In this document: piece after piece, positions 25,852 through 35,213 of the stretch | Layout: every line of letters starts with the position of its first letter | Numbering within the stretch: position 1 is the stretch's first letter | Source of the DNA: Pelagibacteraceae bacterium AG-337-G04 | Lineage (GTDB): Bacteria > Pseudomonadota > Alphaproteobacteria > Pelagibacterales > Pelagibacteraceae | Reading direction: 5' to 3' | Assembly: GCA_003282205.1 (NCBI GenBank) | Contig: QBZW01000002.1 | Location: 91,234 to 155,233, forward strand | DNA length: 64,000 nucleotides | The notes under the pieces: generated by a model | Database searches by the model: none | What the model was told of the DNA's origin: nothing | Seen by the model: the letters and a program-made list of their open reading frames with translations, nothing else | Translations under genes and position numbers: made by a program

Positions 25852-26892
25852 GTGCCTAAGAAAATTAAGATATCAGTGGTCGGAATAGGTTTGATGGGAC
25901 TTCAACATATTAAGGCAATTAAAAAATCAAAATTTGCATCACTACATTCTATTGTTGAAATAAAAAAAACTGGTAAGGAGATATCAAATAAATTTAAAGT
26001 ACCATTATATAAAAATATCAAAATTTTATTAGCAAAGCATAAACCGGATGCAGTGATAGTTGCAACACCTAATGTCTTACATGAAACTGATACAATACAA
26101 TTTTTAAAATCTAAAATTCCAGTCTTATTAGAGAAGCCGATTTCAGACAATATTAAATCAGCAAAAAAAATTATTAATAGTGCAAGTAAAAATAAAACGT
26201 CTTTATTGATAGGATATCATAGACGCCATAATTCAATTGTTAATAAAGTAAAAAAAATAATTGAAAACAAAAAACTTGGAAAAATTGTATCTGCAAATAT
26301 TTTATGTTGGCTACATAAACATAACAAATATTTTAACGAAAAATGGAGAGTAAGCAAAGGCGGTGGACCACTAAGCATTAACTTAGTTCATGATATTGAT
26401 ATGATTTGTTATTTACTAGGTCCTGTTAAATATGTTCAAGCATTTAAATCAAATAATATTAGAAAATATAAGGTTGAAGATACAGCTTCAGTAAATTTAT
26501 TTTTTAAATCTGGAACTTTGTGTACATTAAATGTATCTGATACTATAACTTCACCATGGAGCTATGAGTTAACAGCAGGTGAAAATCCTGCATACCCTAA
26601 AACTGACCAATCCTCATATTTTATTGGAGGAACTAGAGGTTCCGTTCAATTTCCTAATTTAAAGTTTTGGTATTATAAAAAGGAAAGAAGTTGGTGGAAT
26701 AATATTTATAATAATAAAATTAAAGTTAAAAAAAGTAATGAAACTTTAGTTAATCAGATCAATCACTTTTCAAGAGTAGTTATGAAAAAGGAAAAACCAA
26801 AAGTGGCTGGTAAAGATGGATTAAACTCATTAATAATTTTTGATGCAATAAACAAAAGCTCCAAATCAGGAAAAAAAATAAGAATTAATTAA
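25852..26892 (+). CDS. Gfo/Idh/MocA-family oxidoreductase
   Basis: This 346-residue protein starts with GTG. It has Rossmann 'VVGIGLMGLQHIKAI' (about residues 9-23), 'LLEKPISDNIKSA' (EKP Lys) and 'GGGPLSINLVHDIDM' with the conserved Asp-His segment that carries catalysis in inositol/glucose-type dehydrogenases. It probably dehydrogenates a sugar, sugar acid or inositol taken up by the preceding ABC system. It is 11 bp after the SDR gene and converges with the EamA transporter gene (8-bp overlap of ends). Confidence 0.84.
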   Translation: MPKKIKISVVGIGLMGLQHIKAIKKSKFASLHSIVEIKKTGKEISNKFKVPLYKNIKILLAKHKPDAVIVATPNVLHETDTIQFLKSKIPVLLEKPISDNIKSAKKIINSASKNKTSLLIGYHRRHNSIVNKVKKIIENKKLGKIVSANILCWLHKHNKYFNEKWRVSKGGGPLSINLVHDIDMICYLLGPVKYVQAFKSNNIRKYKVEDTASVNLFFKSGTLCTLNVSDTITSPWSYELTAGENPAYPKTDQSSYFIGGTRGSVQFPNLKFWYYKKERSWWNNIYNNKIKVKKSNETLVNQINHFSRVVMKKEKPKVAGKDGLNSLIIFDAINKSSKSGKKIRIN

Positions 26893-27769
26893 CTCTTTTT
26901 ACCTTTTTATTACCCTCAACTCTAATAAATAAAACTCCAAAAATTATAATTCCTATAAGACCTATTATTTTACTTATATCTGCCGGGACTCCAAAAATTA
27001 AAAAGTTGATTATTGTTGACCATAACAATTGTGAATATTGAAAATTAGTTACGAATGATAAATTAGATAATTGAATTGCATAAATAATTATAAAATGACT
27101 TACGAAACCAAAAATTCCCATAGCAACTAAACCAATCCAATAAATATTATTTTCTATTGGCACCCAATTAAAGGATATATAAATTGTAAATATTAGGGCT
27201 CCAGTAACCGCAGTATAGAAAACTGCTGTAAATGGCTCATTGTTTCCAGAAATAAGTTTTGTAAAGAATTGATAAAGTGCCCAGCATACTGGTGGTACAA
27301 TGGGGAAAATTAATTCTAGCGATAGTATTTTCATACTAGGCCCTAAAGCATAAACAATTGATCCAAAACTTAGTAACATTAAGATGATACCTTTAGGGGA
27401 TAAAATATCTTTTAAAAAATATGCTGATAAAAGTGACACAATTAGAGGTGCACTAAAAAACACAACATAAATATCGACTAAGTCAAATCTTTGTAACGAG
27501 TTAAACATAAAAAATGTTGCGGTTACCATTAATAACGATCTGATAATTTGAATTTTTAAATTTCTTGATAAATTTAGTTTTGGTTTGAAGATTAAAAAAT
27601 AAACACAAAGTGCTACAAAGTGGAAAAAAAACCGACCCCAAACGGCTTGTGTTACAGGCATTACATTTCCCAAATATTTAGCAGTTGAGTCCATGCAGAC
27701 AAATAAAAAAAAACCAGAAGCAGAAAAAAAAATTACTTTAATTAACGAAGTTTTTTGATTTTCTGGCAT
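26885..27769 (-). CDS. EamA/DMT-superfamily transporter
   Basis: This 294-residue protein has ten predicted membrane helices arranged as two EamA repeats ('AVWGRFFFHFVAL' in the first, 'GLVAMGIFGFVSHFIIIYA' in the second). DMT transporters move small metabolites such as amino acids, purines or sugars, often outward. It lies 28 bp downstream of the UxaA-family dehydratase on the same strand, so the two may be cotranscribed. The substrate is unknown. Confidence 0.87.
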   Translation of the reverse strand: MPENQKTSLIKVIFFSASGFFLFVCMDSTAKYLGNVMPVTQAVWGRFFFHFVALCVYFLIFKPKLNLSRNLKIQIIRSLLMVTATFFMFNSLQRFDLVDIYVVFFSAPLIVSLLSAYFLKDILSPKGIILMLLSFGSIVYALGPSMKILSLELIFPIVPPVCWALYQFFTKLISGNNEPFTAVFYTAVTGALIFTIYISFNWVPIENNIYWIGLVAMGIFGFVSHFIIIYAIQLSNLSFVTNFQYSQLLWSTIINFLIFGVPADISKIIGLIGIIIFGVLFIRVEGNKKVKRVN

Positions 27770-27797
27770 GTAATTTTATGAAAATATTTTTAAAAAG

Positions 27798-29303
27798 TTA
27801 CATCACCACGCCTACTTGCCAAGGATTAAATTCCTCGTCACCGTAGCCATTAATTTCACTTTTTGATTTATTTCCTGAGGCAGTATTTACAACTAGATCA
27901 AATATTTTTTTACCAACTTTTTCAACATCTTCTTTACCTTCTGCAATAGTCCCACAATTTATATCCATATCTTCTTCCATTTTTTCATACATAGCGGTAT
28001 TTGTTGATAATTTTAAACTTGGAACTGGTTTGCATCCAAAACATGAACCTCTTCCGGTTGTAAAACAAATTACATTTGCGCCTGAAGCTACTTGACCTGT
28101 CACAGATACAGGGTCATATCCTGGAGAATCCATAAAGTTAAAACCTTTATTTTTTAGTGGTTCTGCGTATTCAAGAACATCCTCTAGTATTGATTTACCA
28201 CCTTTTGCAACTGCACCTAATGATTTTTCAAGTATTGTAGTTAAACCACCTCGTTTATTTCCAGGAGCAGGATTGTTATCCATAGTGCTGTTATTAATTG
28301 AAGTGTAATTCTTCCACCACTTTAATCTTTTCATTAATTTGTCTGCAGTTTCTTGGGTATTTGCTCTATTAATCAAAAGATGTTCAGCCCCATAAATTTC
28401 AGGAGTTTCAGATAATATTGAACTACCACCTTTTTTAACTAACAAATCAGCAGCAACACCTAAGGCAGGATTTGCTGTAATACCAGAGTAGCCATCTGAG
28501 CCTCCACATTGAAGAGCTAACGTTAAATGACTAACAGATTGAGGTGATCTCTTTATCTTATTAGCCTCAGGTAACAGATTTTTTATTTGTGATAAAACTT
28601 TTTCTACAATTTTTTTAGTGCCTCCCTCATCTTGAATTGTTAGAAAGTGAATTCTATTATGTTTTTTTAAAGACTCGTCAAATAAACTTACTTGTGCACA
28701 CTCACAACCTAATCCAATTACAAATACATGAGAAAAATTTGGATGGTTCTTAAAACCATCAATTGTTCTTTGAAACATTTGCATTCCTTCACTCATAGTA
28801 TTCATTCCACATCCTGTTGAGTGAGTAATCGGGACTATACCATCAATATTAGGATAATCATTTAGAATGCTAGAATATTTTATTTTTTCAACAATCATCT
28901 TGGTAACAGTTGCTGAACAATTAACTGTACTAACAATTCCTATATAATTTCTGGTAGCTACTTGATCGTTGTCTCTTAAAATTCCATTGAAATAGGTATC
29001 AACTTTTTCATCAACGATTGTTTTTTTACTTTTTACATTGAATTTCCTATCAAATTCTTTGAATTCCAAATTATGAGAATGAACATGTTCTCCAGCAGTA
29101 ATATTCTTTGATGCAAATCCAATTATCTGATCATACTTAATTATAGGATCACCTTTGTTTATAGGCTTTAAACAAACTTTGTGTCCAAACGGGATAGGAT
29201 CAATAGTACTTATCTCTTGGCCATTAATTTTCGTTTTTTCTGGTATAATAAATTGACTTACACCAACATTATCATTTTTATTGAGTACAATTAGACTATT
29301 CAT
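27798..29303 (-). CDS. UxaA-family dehydratase (altronate/galactarate dehydratase-like, SAF plus UxaA domains)
   Basis: This 501-residue enzyme has an N-terminal SAF domain (about 1-95, 'KPINKGDPIIKYDQIIGFA'), then the two UxaA/GarD modules with 'HSTGCGMN', 'GLGCECAQ', 'LQCGGSDGYSGITANPALG', 'SPGYDPVSVTGQVASGANV' and 'GRGSCFGCKPVPSLKL'. The conserved Cys residues bind the catalytic iron in this family. It dehydrates a hexonate or aldarate to a 2-keto-3-deoxy acid. The full-length single-chain form matches altronate dehydratase. It diverges from the IlvD/EDD gene across 47 bp. It could act on altronate, galactarate or L-fuconate. Confidence 0.88.
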   Translation of the reverse strand: MNSLIVLNKNDNVGVSQFIIPEKTKINGQEISTIDPIPFGHKVCLKPINKGDPIIKYDQIIGFASKNITAGEHVHSHNLEFKEFDRKFNVKSKKTIVDEKVDTYFNGILRDNDQVATRNYIGIVSTVNCSATVTKMIVEKIKYSSILNDYPNIDGIVPITHSTGCGMNTMSEGMQMFQRTIDGFKNHPNFSHVFVIGLGCECAQVSLFDESLKKHNRIHFLTIQDEGGTKKIVEKVLSQIKNLLPEANKIKRSPQSVSHLTLALQCGGSDGYSGITANPALGVAADLLVKKGGSSILSETPEIYGAEHLLINRANTQETADKLMKRLKWWKNYTSINNSTMDNNPAPGNKRGGLTTILEKSLGAVAKGGKSILEDVLEYAEPLKNKGFNFMDSPGYDPVSVTGQVASGANVICFTTGRGSCFGCKPVPSLKLSTNTAMYEKMEEDMDINCGTIAEGKEDVEKVGKKIFDLVVNTASGNKSKSEINGYGDEEFNPWQVGVVM

Positions 29304-29350
29304 TTTTTAATTTAAGTTTTATATATCAATATAATATATTTTATTATTTT

Positions 29351-31126
29351 ATGAAAAAGAAGAATTTAAGAAGTAAACAATGGTTTGACGATCCAAAAGA
29401 TCCAGGTATGACAGCCATGTATTTAGAAAGATACCTAAATTATGGACTTACAAGAAAAGAACTTCAGTCTGGAAATCCAATTATTGGAATAGCGCAATCT
29501 GGGAGTGATTTATCTCCATGTAACCGACATTTCTTGGACTTAAGCAAAAGAATTAAAGATGGAATTAGAAGAGCAGGTGGTATTCCGATGGAATTTCCTA
29601 CTCACCCAATTCAAGAAACTGGAAAAAAACCTACTGCAATGTTGGACAGAAACTTATCATATTTGTCTTTGGTTGAGATACTTTACGGATACCCACTTGA
29701 TGGAGTTATACTTACAACTGGATGTGATAAAACTACACCAGCAGCGTTAATGGCAGCTGCAACAGTTAATATTCCTGCAATTGTTTTGTCTGGTGGCCCA
29801 ATGCTTGATGGAAATTATAAAGGTAAGAAAGCTGGTGCAGGAACTATTATTTGGGAAGCTAGAAGATTACATGCTAAAGGAGAAATTAATTACGAAGAAT
29901 TTATGGATATGGCAGCAGCATCTTCACCAAGCCCTGGTCATTGTAATACAATGGGAACTGCTTCATCAATGAATTCTGTTGCTGAGGCATTGGGAATGTC
30001 TTTACCAGGTTGTGCAGTTATACCAGCTCCTTATAGAGAAAGAGAACAAATTTCTTTTGAGACTGGATCGAGAATTGTAAAAATGGTTCACGAAGATTTA
30101 ACTCCTTCAAAAATTATGACAAAGAAAGCTTTTGAAAATGCAGTTATAGTAGCAAGTGCTATAGGAGCATCTAGTAATTGTACGACACATTTAATTGCTA
30201 TCGCAAAACACATGGGTATAAAATTTGATCTATCTAATTGGCAAAAACTTGGGCACAAAATACCTTTATTAGCAAACTGCCAACCTGCAGGTGAACATTT
30301 AATGGAAGGTTTTTACAGAGCCGGAGGTATACCAGCAATCATGAAAGAATTAATGAAGAATAATAAAATTCACCAAAACCTAATTACTGTAACTGGTAAA
30401 ACAGTTGCACAAAATTTAAGAAAAAAAATCGATGTAGATAGAGATGTGATTAAAACATTTAAAGACAATTTGACTGATAAGGCTGGGTTTCTAGTTATGA
30501 AAGGAAATTTCTTTTCATCAGCAATTATGAAAACCTCGGTAATTAGTAAAGAATTTAAAGAAAGATATTTATCAAATCCTAAGCACCCTAATGTTTTTAA
30601 AGGTAAAGCAGTAGTTTTTGAGGGTCCAGAGGATTATCACCATAGGATTAATTCCAAGAAGTTAAATATTGATGAAAATTCAATTTTAATAATAAGAGGT
30701 TGTGGACCTGTTGGATACCCTGGATCTGCTGAGGTGGTTAATATGCAACCACCAGATAGACTACTTAAAAAAGGCATTAATGCACTTCCAACTCTTGGAG
30801 ATGGAAGACAGAGTGGTACCTCTGAAAGCCCATCTATTCTTCATGTATCACCAGAATCTGCTGTTGGCGGTGATTTAGCTATTGTTAAGACAGGAGATAA
30901 AATGACAATAGATCTTAATAAAAGAAGAGTTGATCTTCAAATATCAAAGTCTGAATTTATTAAAAGAAGAAAAAAGAAAAAGATAAAGAAACTTATAAAT
31001 CAAACACCGTGGCAAGAAATATCTAGATCAAATGTTGGTCAACTTGAAGATGGTGCATGTATTATGTCAAGAGATCAGTATTTAGATATCACTAAAACAA
31101 AAGGAGTTCTAAGAAACTCTCATTAG
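29351..31126 (+). CDS. IlvD/EDD-family sugar-acid dehydratase (arabonate/xylonate-type)
   Basis: This 591-residue protein contains the three cysteines that hold the [2Fe-2S] cluster in arabinonate/xylonate dehydratases: 'SPCNRHF' (about residue 58), 'TTGCDKTTPA' (about 126) and 'SPGHCNTMGTASSMN' (about 198). 'GRQSGTSESPSILHVSPE' with the catalytic Ser appears near the C-terminus. Length and motifs fit the aldonate branch rather than dihydroxy-acid dehydratase IlvD. It abuts the 2-hydroxyacid dehydrogenase gene (no gap). The product would be a 2-keto-3-deoxy aldonate. Confidence 0.92.
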   Translation: MKKKNLRSKQWFDDPKDPGMTAMYLERYLNYGLTRKELQSGNPIIGIAQSGSDLSPCNRHFLDLSKRIKDGIRRAGGIPMEFPTHPIQETGKKPTAMLDRNLSYLSLVEILYGYPLDGVILTTGCDKTTPAALMAAATVNIPAIVLSGGPMLDGNYKGKKAGAGTIIWEARRLHAKGEINYEEFMDMAAASSPSPGHCNTMGTASSMNSVAEALGMSLPGCAVIPAPYREREQISFETGSRIVKMVHEDLTPSKIMTKKAFENAVIVASAIGASSNCTTHLIAIAKHMGIKFDLSNWQKLGHKIPLLANCQPAGEHLMEGFYRAGGIPAIMKELMKNNKIHQNLITVTGKTVAQNLRKKIDVDRDVIKTFKDNLTDKAGFLVMKGNFFSSAIMKTSVISKEFKERYLSNPKHPNVFKGKAVVFEGPEDYHHRINSKKLNIDENSILIIRGCGPVGYPGSAEVVNMQPPDRLLKKGINALPTLGDGRQSGTSESPSILHVSPESAVGGDLAIVKTGDKMTIDLNKRRVDLQISKSEFIKRRKKKKIKKLINQTPWQEISRSNVGQLEDGACIMSRDQYLDITKTKGVLRNSH

Positions 31127-32095
31127 ATGAAACCAAAAATTTTAGTTTCTCGAAAAATTTCTGATGGCGCTGAAGAAATATTAAAAAAAGAATTTGATGT
31201 AACTCTTAATTTAGAGGACAAACCTTACAACTATGAGGAATTAATAAAACTTGCTAATGAGTATGATGGTTTAATCTCAACAAGTTTTGATAAATTAGAT
31301 AAAAATTTTTTTGACAATTTAAACGGAAAATTAAAAATTATTGGTCATGTTGGGGTTGGATATGACAATATTCATACACAATCAGCTAAAGAAAAAAATA
31401 TCAAGGTTTCAAATACACCAAATGTATTAAATGATGCTGTAGCAGAAATAACAATCCTTTTAATTTTAGCAACGTCGAGAAGAATTGGTGAGGCCTATAA
31501 TCTTGTTAAGTCAAATACTTGGAAAGATCATAGACCAGATATAACTAAATTAATGGTTGGTAATGAAATTACAGGAAAAACTTTAGGTATAATAGGTATG
31601 GGAAGGATTGGGCAAATAGTTGCAGATAGGGCTAGAGCATTTAAAATGAAGATAGTTTATTACAACAGAAATAAGTTAACTAGTGATTTAGAAAAAGATG
31701 CAACTTATTACCCTGATTTAAAATCAATGCTTCCAAATTGTGATTATGTAAGTTTGCATACTCCTGCTACATCAGAAACTAAAAATATAATTAATTTTGA
31801 AATTTTAAAGCATTTTCCAAAACATTCAGTGTTTATAAATACTTCAAGAGGATCAACTGTGGACGATAATGCTCTAGTTGAAGCTTTACAAAATAAAAAA
31901 ATTTATGGAGCTGGATTAGATGTTTTCAATAATGAACCTTATCTTGATCAGAGATATTTAGAATTAGAAAATTGTTTTGTTCTTCCTCATGTAGGTAGTG
32001 CGACACATGAAACTCGACTAGCTATGAGTATGTTAGCCGTAAATAATATAAAATGTTTTTTCTCTCAAAAACCTCTGTTATCAGAAGTTGTTTAA
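31127..32095 (+). CDS. D-2-hydroxyacid dehydrogenase (glyoxylate/hydroxypyruvate reductase-like)
   Basis: This 322-residue enzyme has 'GIIGMGRIGQIVADRA' (NAD(P) loop, about residues 149-164), Arg in 'INTSRGSTVDD', Glu in 'AGLDVFNNEPY' and His in 'LPHVGSATHETR', the complete catalytic set of the glyoxylate/hydroxypyruvate reductase group. It would reduce glyoxylate, hydroxypyruvate or 2-keto-gluconate-like acids. It starts directly after the IlvD/EDD gene. A 124-bp spacer with the TRAP promoter region follows. Confidence 0.9.
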   Translation: MKPKILVSRKISDGAEEILKKEFDVTLNLEDKPYNYEELIKLANEYDGLISTSFDKLDKNFFDNLNGKLKIIGHVGVGYDNIHTQSAKEKNIKVSNTPNVLNDAVAEITILLILATSRRIGEAYNLVKSNTWKDHRPDITKLMVGNEITGKTLGIIGMGRIGQIVADRARAFKMKIVYYNRNKLTSDLEKDATYYPDLKSMLPNCDYVSLHTPATSETKNIINFEILKHFPKHSVFINTSRGSTVDDNALVEALQNKKIYGAGLDVFNNEPYLDQRYLELENCFVLPHVGSATHETRLAMSMLAVNNIKCFFSQKPLLSEVV

Positions 32096-32219
32096 ATGAC
32101 ACAACTTAAAGTTGTAATTACATAAACTAATTATCTTTAGAATTTTATTTCTGTCTTTTATTTGAATTTTTTTTCTCTTTATGTTTAAATTTAGAAAAAC
32201 ATAACCGAGAGGGAAAATA

Positions 32220-33236
32220 ATGTTAAAATTAATAACAAAAATAACTGCTGCTATAGCTCTAGTCTCTATTGCTTTATTTGGTTCTGCAAATGCAAAAACT
32301 TTAAAAATAGAAACTCATTTTACAGCTAGCTCACCAAATGGTGAAGTTGCAGCTCAATTCGCTAAAAACGTAGAAAAGTTTTCTGGCGGAAGCTTAAAAG
32401 TACAAATGTTCTACTCATCATCAGTTACAGGAAAGTCTGCTGAGGTATTTAACTCTGCACAAACTGGAATTATTGACTGTGATATGACAGGTGCTGGATA
32501 CCAAACTGGTAAAAATGCAGCTTTCCAATTTGCAGGCGATGTAATGGGTGGATATGACAACCCTTATCAACAATATGAATTCTTGAATTTCCCAGGAGCT
32601 CAAGAAGCTGTTGATGCACTATACAACAAATATGGAATGACTTTAATTGGTTGGTGGATACCAGGACATGAGTCTTTAATATCTAGCAAACCAATTCCAG
32701 ATGTTGCGTCTATAAAAGACTTTAAATTTAGATCACCTCCAGGAATGGAAAGTATGATCTTTACAGCATTAGGTGCTAAGCCGATCGTGATGGATTTTGG
32801 TGAAGTTCCAACTGCTTTACAAACTGGTCTAATTGATGGTGCCGACTATTCATCTTTAGCTACAAACTATGCAGGTGGACACTATGAGCAAAATAAATAT
32901 GCTACATATCCAGGCTTCCACTCTATGCCAGCTGACCATTTAGCTTGTAATACAAAAGTTTGGAACAAGTTAAAGCCTCATGAAAAAGGTGCAATGTTAG
33001 CAGCAATCGAAATCTGCGGTAGAACAATCACTAGTTTAGTTGAGAGAAAAAATGCTGAAGCAGTTAAAGCTTTAAACGCTATGGGTGTTACTCTTCATGA
33101 CTGGTCTAGAGAAGATAGACTTAAGTTTAGAAATGCTGCACTTGGAGCTTGGGAAGAATGGAAGAAAAAATCTCCTGAAGCTGCTGCTCTTATTGAGATA
33201 CACAAAGCTTACATGAAAGCTAACGGTATCCTATAA
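32220..33236 (+). CDS. dctP: TRAP transporter substrate-binding protein (DctP family)
   Basis: This 338-residue protein has a signal peptide ('FGSANAKT' cleavage region near residue 25) and DctP features: 'FTASSPNGEVAAQFAKNVEK', 'DFKFRSPPGMES' with the carboxylate-binding Arg, and 'EVPTALQTGLIDGADYS'. It captures an organic or sugar acid for DctQM. GAGAGGG precedes the ATG by about 6 nt. A hairpin follows the stop. The downstream enzymes suggest a hexonate, hexuronate or deoxy-sugar acid ligand. Confidence 0.94.
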   Translation: MLKLITKITAAIALVSIALFGSANAKTLKIETHFTASSPNGEVAAQFAKNVEKFSGGSLKVQMFYSSSVTGKSAEVFNSAQTGIIDCDMTGAGYQTGKNAAFQFAGDVMGGYDNPYQQYEFLNFPGAQEAVDALYNKYGMTLIGWWIPGHESLISSKPIPDVASIKDFKFRSPPGMESMIFTALGAKPIVMDFGEVPTALQTGLIDGADYSSLATNYAGGHYEQNKYATYPGFHSMPADHLACNTKVWNKLKPHEKGAMLAAIEICGRTITSLVERKNAEAVKALNAMGVTLHDWSREDRLKFRNAALGAWEEWKKKSPEAAALIEIHKAYMKANGIL

Positions 33237-33261
33237 TTATTAGCAACATAAGAAAATATTG

Positions 33262-33300
33262 AAGGGCCCGAAAGGGCCTTTCTTATAAAACAATTTTTTT
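33262..33300 (+). terminator. Terminator/attenuator hairpin between dctP and dctQ
   Basis: An 8-bp stem with one G-U pair (33262-33269 with 33274-33281; AAGGGCCC against GGGCCTTT) and a GAAA loop is followed by a broken T-rich stretch and a second T run at 33294-33300, just before the dctQ start. It is probably a partial terminator. Confidence 0.65.
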
Positions 33301-33304
33301 GCCA

Positions 33305-33889
33305 ATGAATGATAAAGAGCTTCAAGATAAACAATTAAAAGAGCAAAGTGAAAAAGTTGCAAGCAAAGACGATTTTCCAATATTTTGGATAGATAGAATT
33401 TCTTTATTTTTAAGCCATACAATTAAATATTTAATCCCAGTAATAGTACTTGTGATGATGTATGAAATTTTTATGAGATATGTCTTATTTAAACCTACCT
33501 TATGGGCTAATGAATTATGCTTATGGTTGGCTGGTGTTTGTTATTTAGTTGGCGGGATATATGCAACAAGATTAAGAAGCCATATAAGAATAGTATTATT
33601 ATATGATTATGTCAGTAGACCAACACAGCGAATTTTTGATCTAATTAGCACAATAGTTATTGTTCTTTTTGCGGGGGCTGTAATTTATGGTGGTATGGAA
33701 GATGCATACAGATCATTTGTAAACTGGGAGAGATTTGCAACTTATTGGGATCCACCAATACCAGCCACTATGAAACCACTTACACTAATATGTGTATTTC
33801 TTATTGCACTTCAGTCTATTAACAATTTAATAATCGATTGGAGAAATCCGAAGGAAAGACAATACGATCCAGCAAAAGATTTAGAATAA
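33305..33889 (+). CDS. dctQ: TRAP transporter small permease (DctQ family)
   Basis: This protein of about 194 residues has four predicted membrane segments and the family pattern 'MRYVLFKPTLWANELCLWLAG' (split: MRYVLFKP / WANELCLW) near the second helix and 'GIYATRLRSHIRI'. The ATG at 33305 is preferred to the TTG two codons earlier. It joins DctM to form the membrane unit of a TRAP importer. Its stop is 1 bp from dctM. It follows the T-rich end of the dctP hairpin with no obvious Shine-Dalgarno. Confidence 0.9.
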   Translation: MNDKELQDKQLKEQSEKVASKDDFPIFWIDRISLFLSHTIKYLIPVIVLVMMYEIFMRYVLFKPTLWANELCLWLAGVCYLVGGIYATRLRSHIRIVLLYDYVSRPTQRIFDLISTIVIVLFAGAVIYGGMEDAYRSFVNWERFATYWDPPIPATMKPLTLICVFLIALQSINNLIIDWRNPKERQYDPAKDLE

Positions 33890-33890
33890 T

Positions 33891-35213
33891 ATGGAATTTG
33901 AAATAGGAACACTCTCGATAATACTTATTGTTGGATTATTAGCTCTTATCGCAATTGGTGTTCCAATGGGTTTTGCCTCAGGTTTTATGGGAGCGGTGCT
34001 TGTATTTCTATACATTGGTGAGCATGCATTAGGAATTCTTCTTTCAAGATATTATTCGCTTGTTGTAACCTATTCTTTTTTATCGGTACCCTTATTTATT
34101 TTCATGGCCTCCTTACTTGAACGCTCAAATATTGCGAGAGATTTATATGATGCATTAAATGCTTGGTTAAGAAAAACTAGAGGAGGAGTTGGAGTGGTAA
34201 CTGCAATCATGGCAACAATTATGGCTGCTATGAGTGGAATTATTGGAGGAGAAATAGTTTTATTAGGATTGATTGCATTACCTCAGATGTTGAGATTAAA
34301 ATATGATCAAGATATGTCTATTGGTATTATTTGTGCATCAGGTTCTCTTGGTACTATGATACCTCCATCTATTGTTTTAATTATATACGGATTGACAACA
34401 GAAACTTCAATTACAATGTTATTCCAAGAAGCTATTGTTCCAGGTCTAATGATTTCAGGTTTAATAATTACTTACATACTTATACGTACAAGATTACAAC
34501 CACATCTTGCACCATTAAGTGATGAACCAGCTTTAACTTTGAAAGAAAAAATGTCTTACCTTCCAGGCCTTTTACCACCAATTGGTATTGTAATAATTGT
34601 TTTAGGTTCAATTTATTCTGGAATAACAGGTATCACAGAAGCAGCTGGCATGGGTGTAGTTGCAACATTAATTATAATAGGCGCAAGAAAAGAGCTAACA
34701 TGGTTTTTATTTAAAGATGCACTTGTTCGAACTTTTAAAGCATCAGGTACCATTTTAACAATTACTTTTGGAGCCACAGTTTTAGCTGGAGCTTATTCTC
34801 TAGCAGGTGGACCTACATATGTTGCTGAAACGATTTTAGCCTATGATTTAAAACCAATGTATCTAATCTTTATGATGCAGATAATGTTTTTGGTAATGGG
34901 CGCTTTTATGGATTGGGTTGGAATTGTCCTACTGGCTATGCCTGTATTTTTACCAATAGTTCTCGCTCTTGGTTTTGATCCTATATGGTTTGGAATTTTA
35001 TTTTGTGTAAATATGCAAGTTTCATTTTTAAGCCCACCTTTTGGTCCAGCAGCTTTTTATTTAAAATCGGTAGCACCTCCACATATTTCATTAACAGATA
35101 TTTTCAGAGGATTTGCTCCATTCGTAGTAATTCAATTAATTGTTTTAGCGTGTGTAATGTACTTTCCAGAAGCAATGACACAAAATTTCCACGAATTCAT
35201 ACCTAAAAAATAA
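33891..35213 (+). CDS. dctM: TRAP transporter large permease (DctM family)
   Basis: This 440-residue protein has about 12 membrane helices and typical DctM motifs: 'GVPMGFASGFMGAVLVFLY' (early), 'LSVPLFIFMASLLERS', 'GSLGTMIPPSIVLIIYGL' and 'MDWVGIVLLAMPVFLPI'. It is the sodium-coupled permease of the TRAP importer. The stop codon abuts the next gene (35214), so the import and catabolic genes form one operon extending at least to the SMP-30 gene at 39765. Confidence 0.95.
   Translation: MEFEIGTLSIILIVGLLALIAIGVPMGFASGFMGAVLVFLYIGEHALGILLSRYYSLVVTYSFLSVPLFIFMASLLERSNIARDLYDALNAWLRKTRGGVGVVTAIMATIMAAMSGIIGGEIVLLGLIALPQMLRLKYDQDMSIGIICASGSLGTMIPPSIVLIIYGLTTETSITMLFQEAIVPGLMISGLIITYILIRTRLQPHLAPLSDEPALTLKEKMSYLPGLLPPIGIVIIVLGSIYSGITGITEAAGMGVVATLIIIGARKELTWFLFKDALVRTFKASGTILTITFGATVLAGAYSLAGGPTYVAETILAYDLKPMYLIFMMQIMFLVMGAFMDWVGIVLLAMPVFLPIVLALGFDPIWFGILFCVNMQVSFLSPPFGPAAFYLKSVAPPHISLTDIFRGFAPFVVIQLIVLACVMYFPEAMTQNFHEFIPKK

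Noticed and set aside
25852..26892. Gfo/Idh/MocA gene as a pseudogene because it lacks an ATG
   Set aside because: A GTG start at 25852 gives a full-length, intact protein.
32101..32115. Inverted repeat ACAACTT-A-AAGTTGT upstream of dctP
   Set aside because: It is seven bp per arm and operator-like, but it stands about 105 bp before the ATG with no clear promoter boxes around it. It is left as a note rather than a feature.
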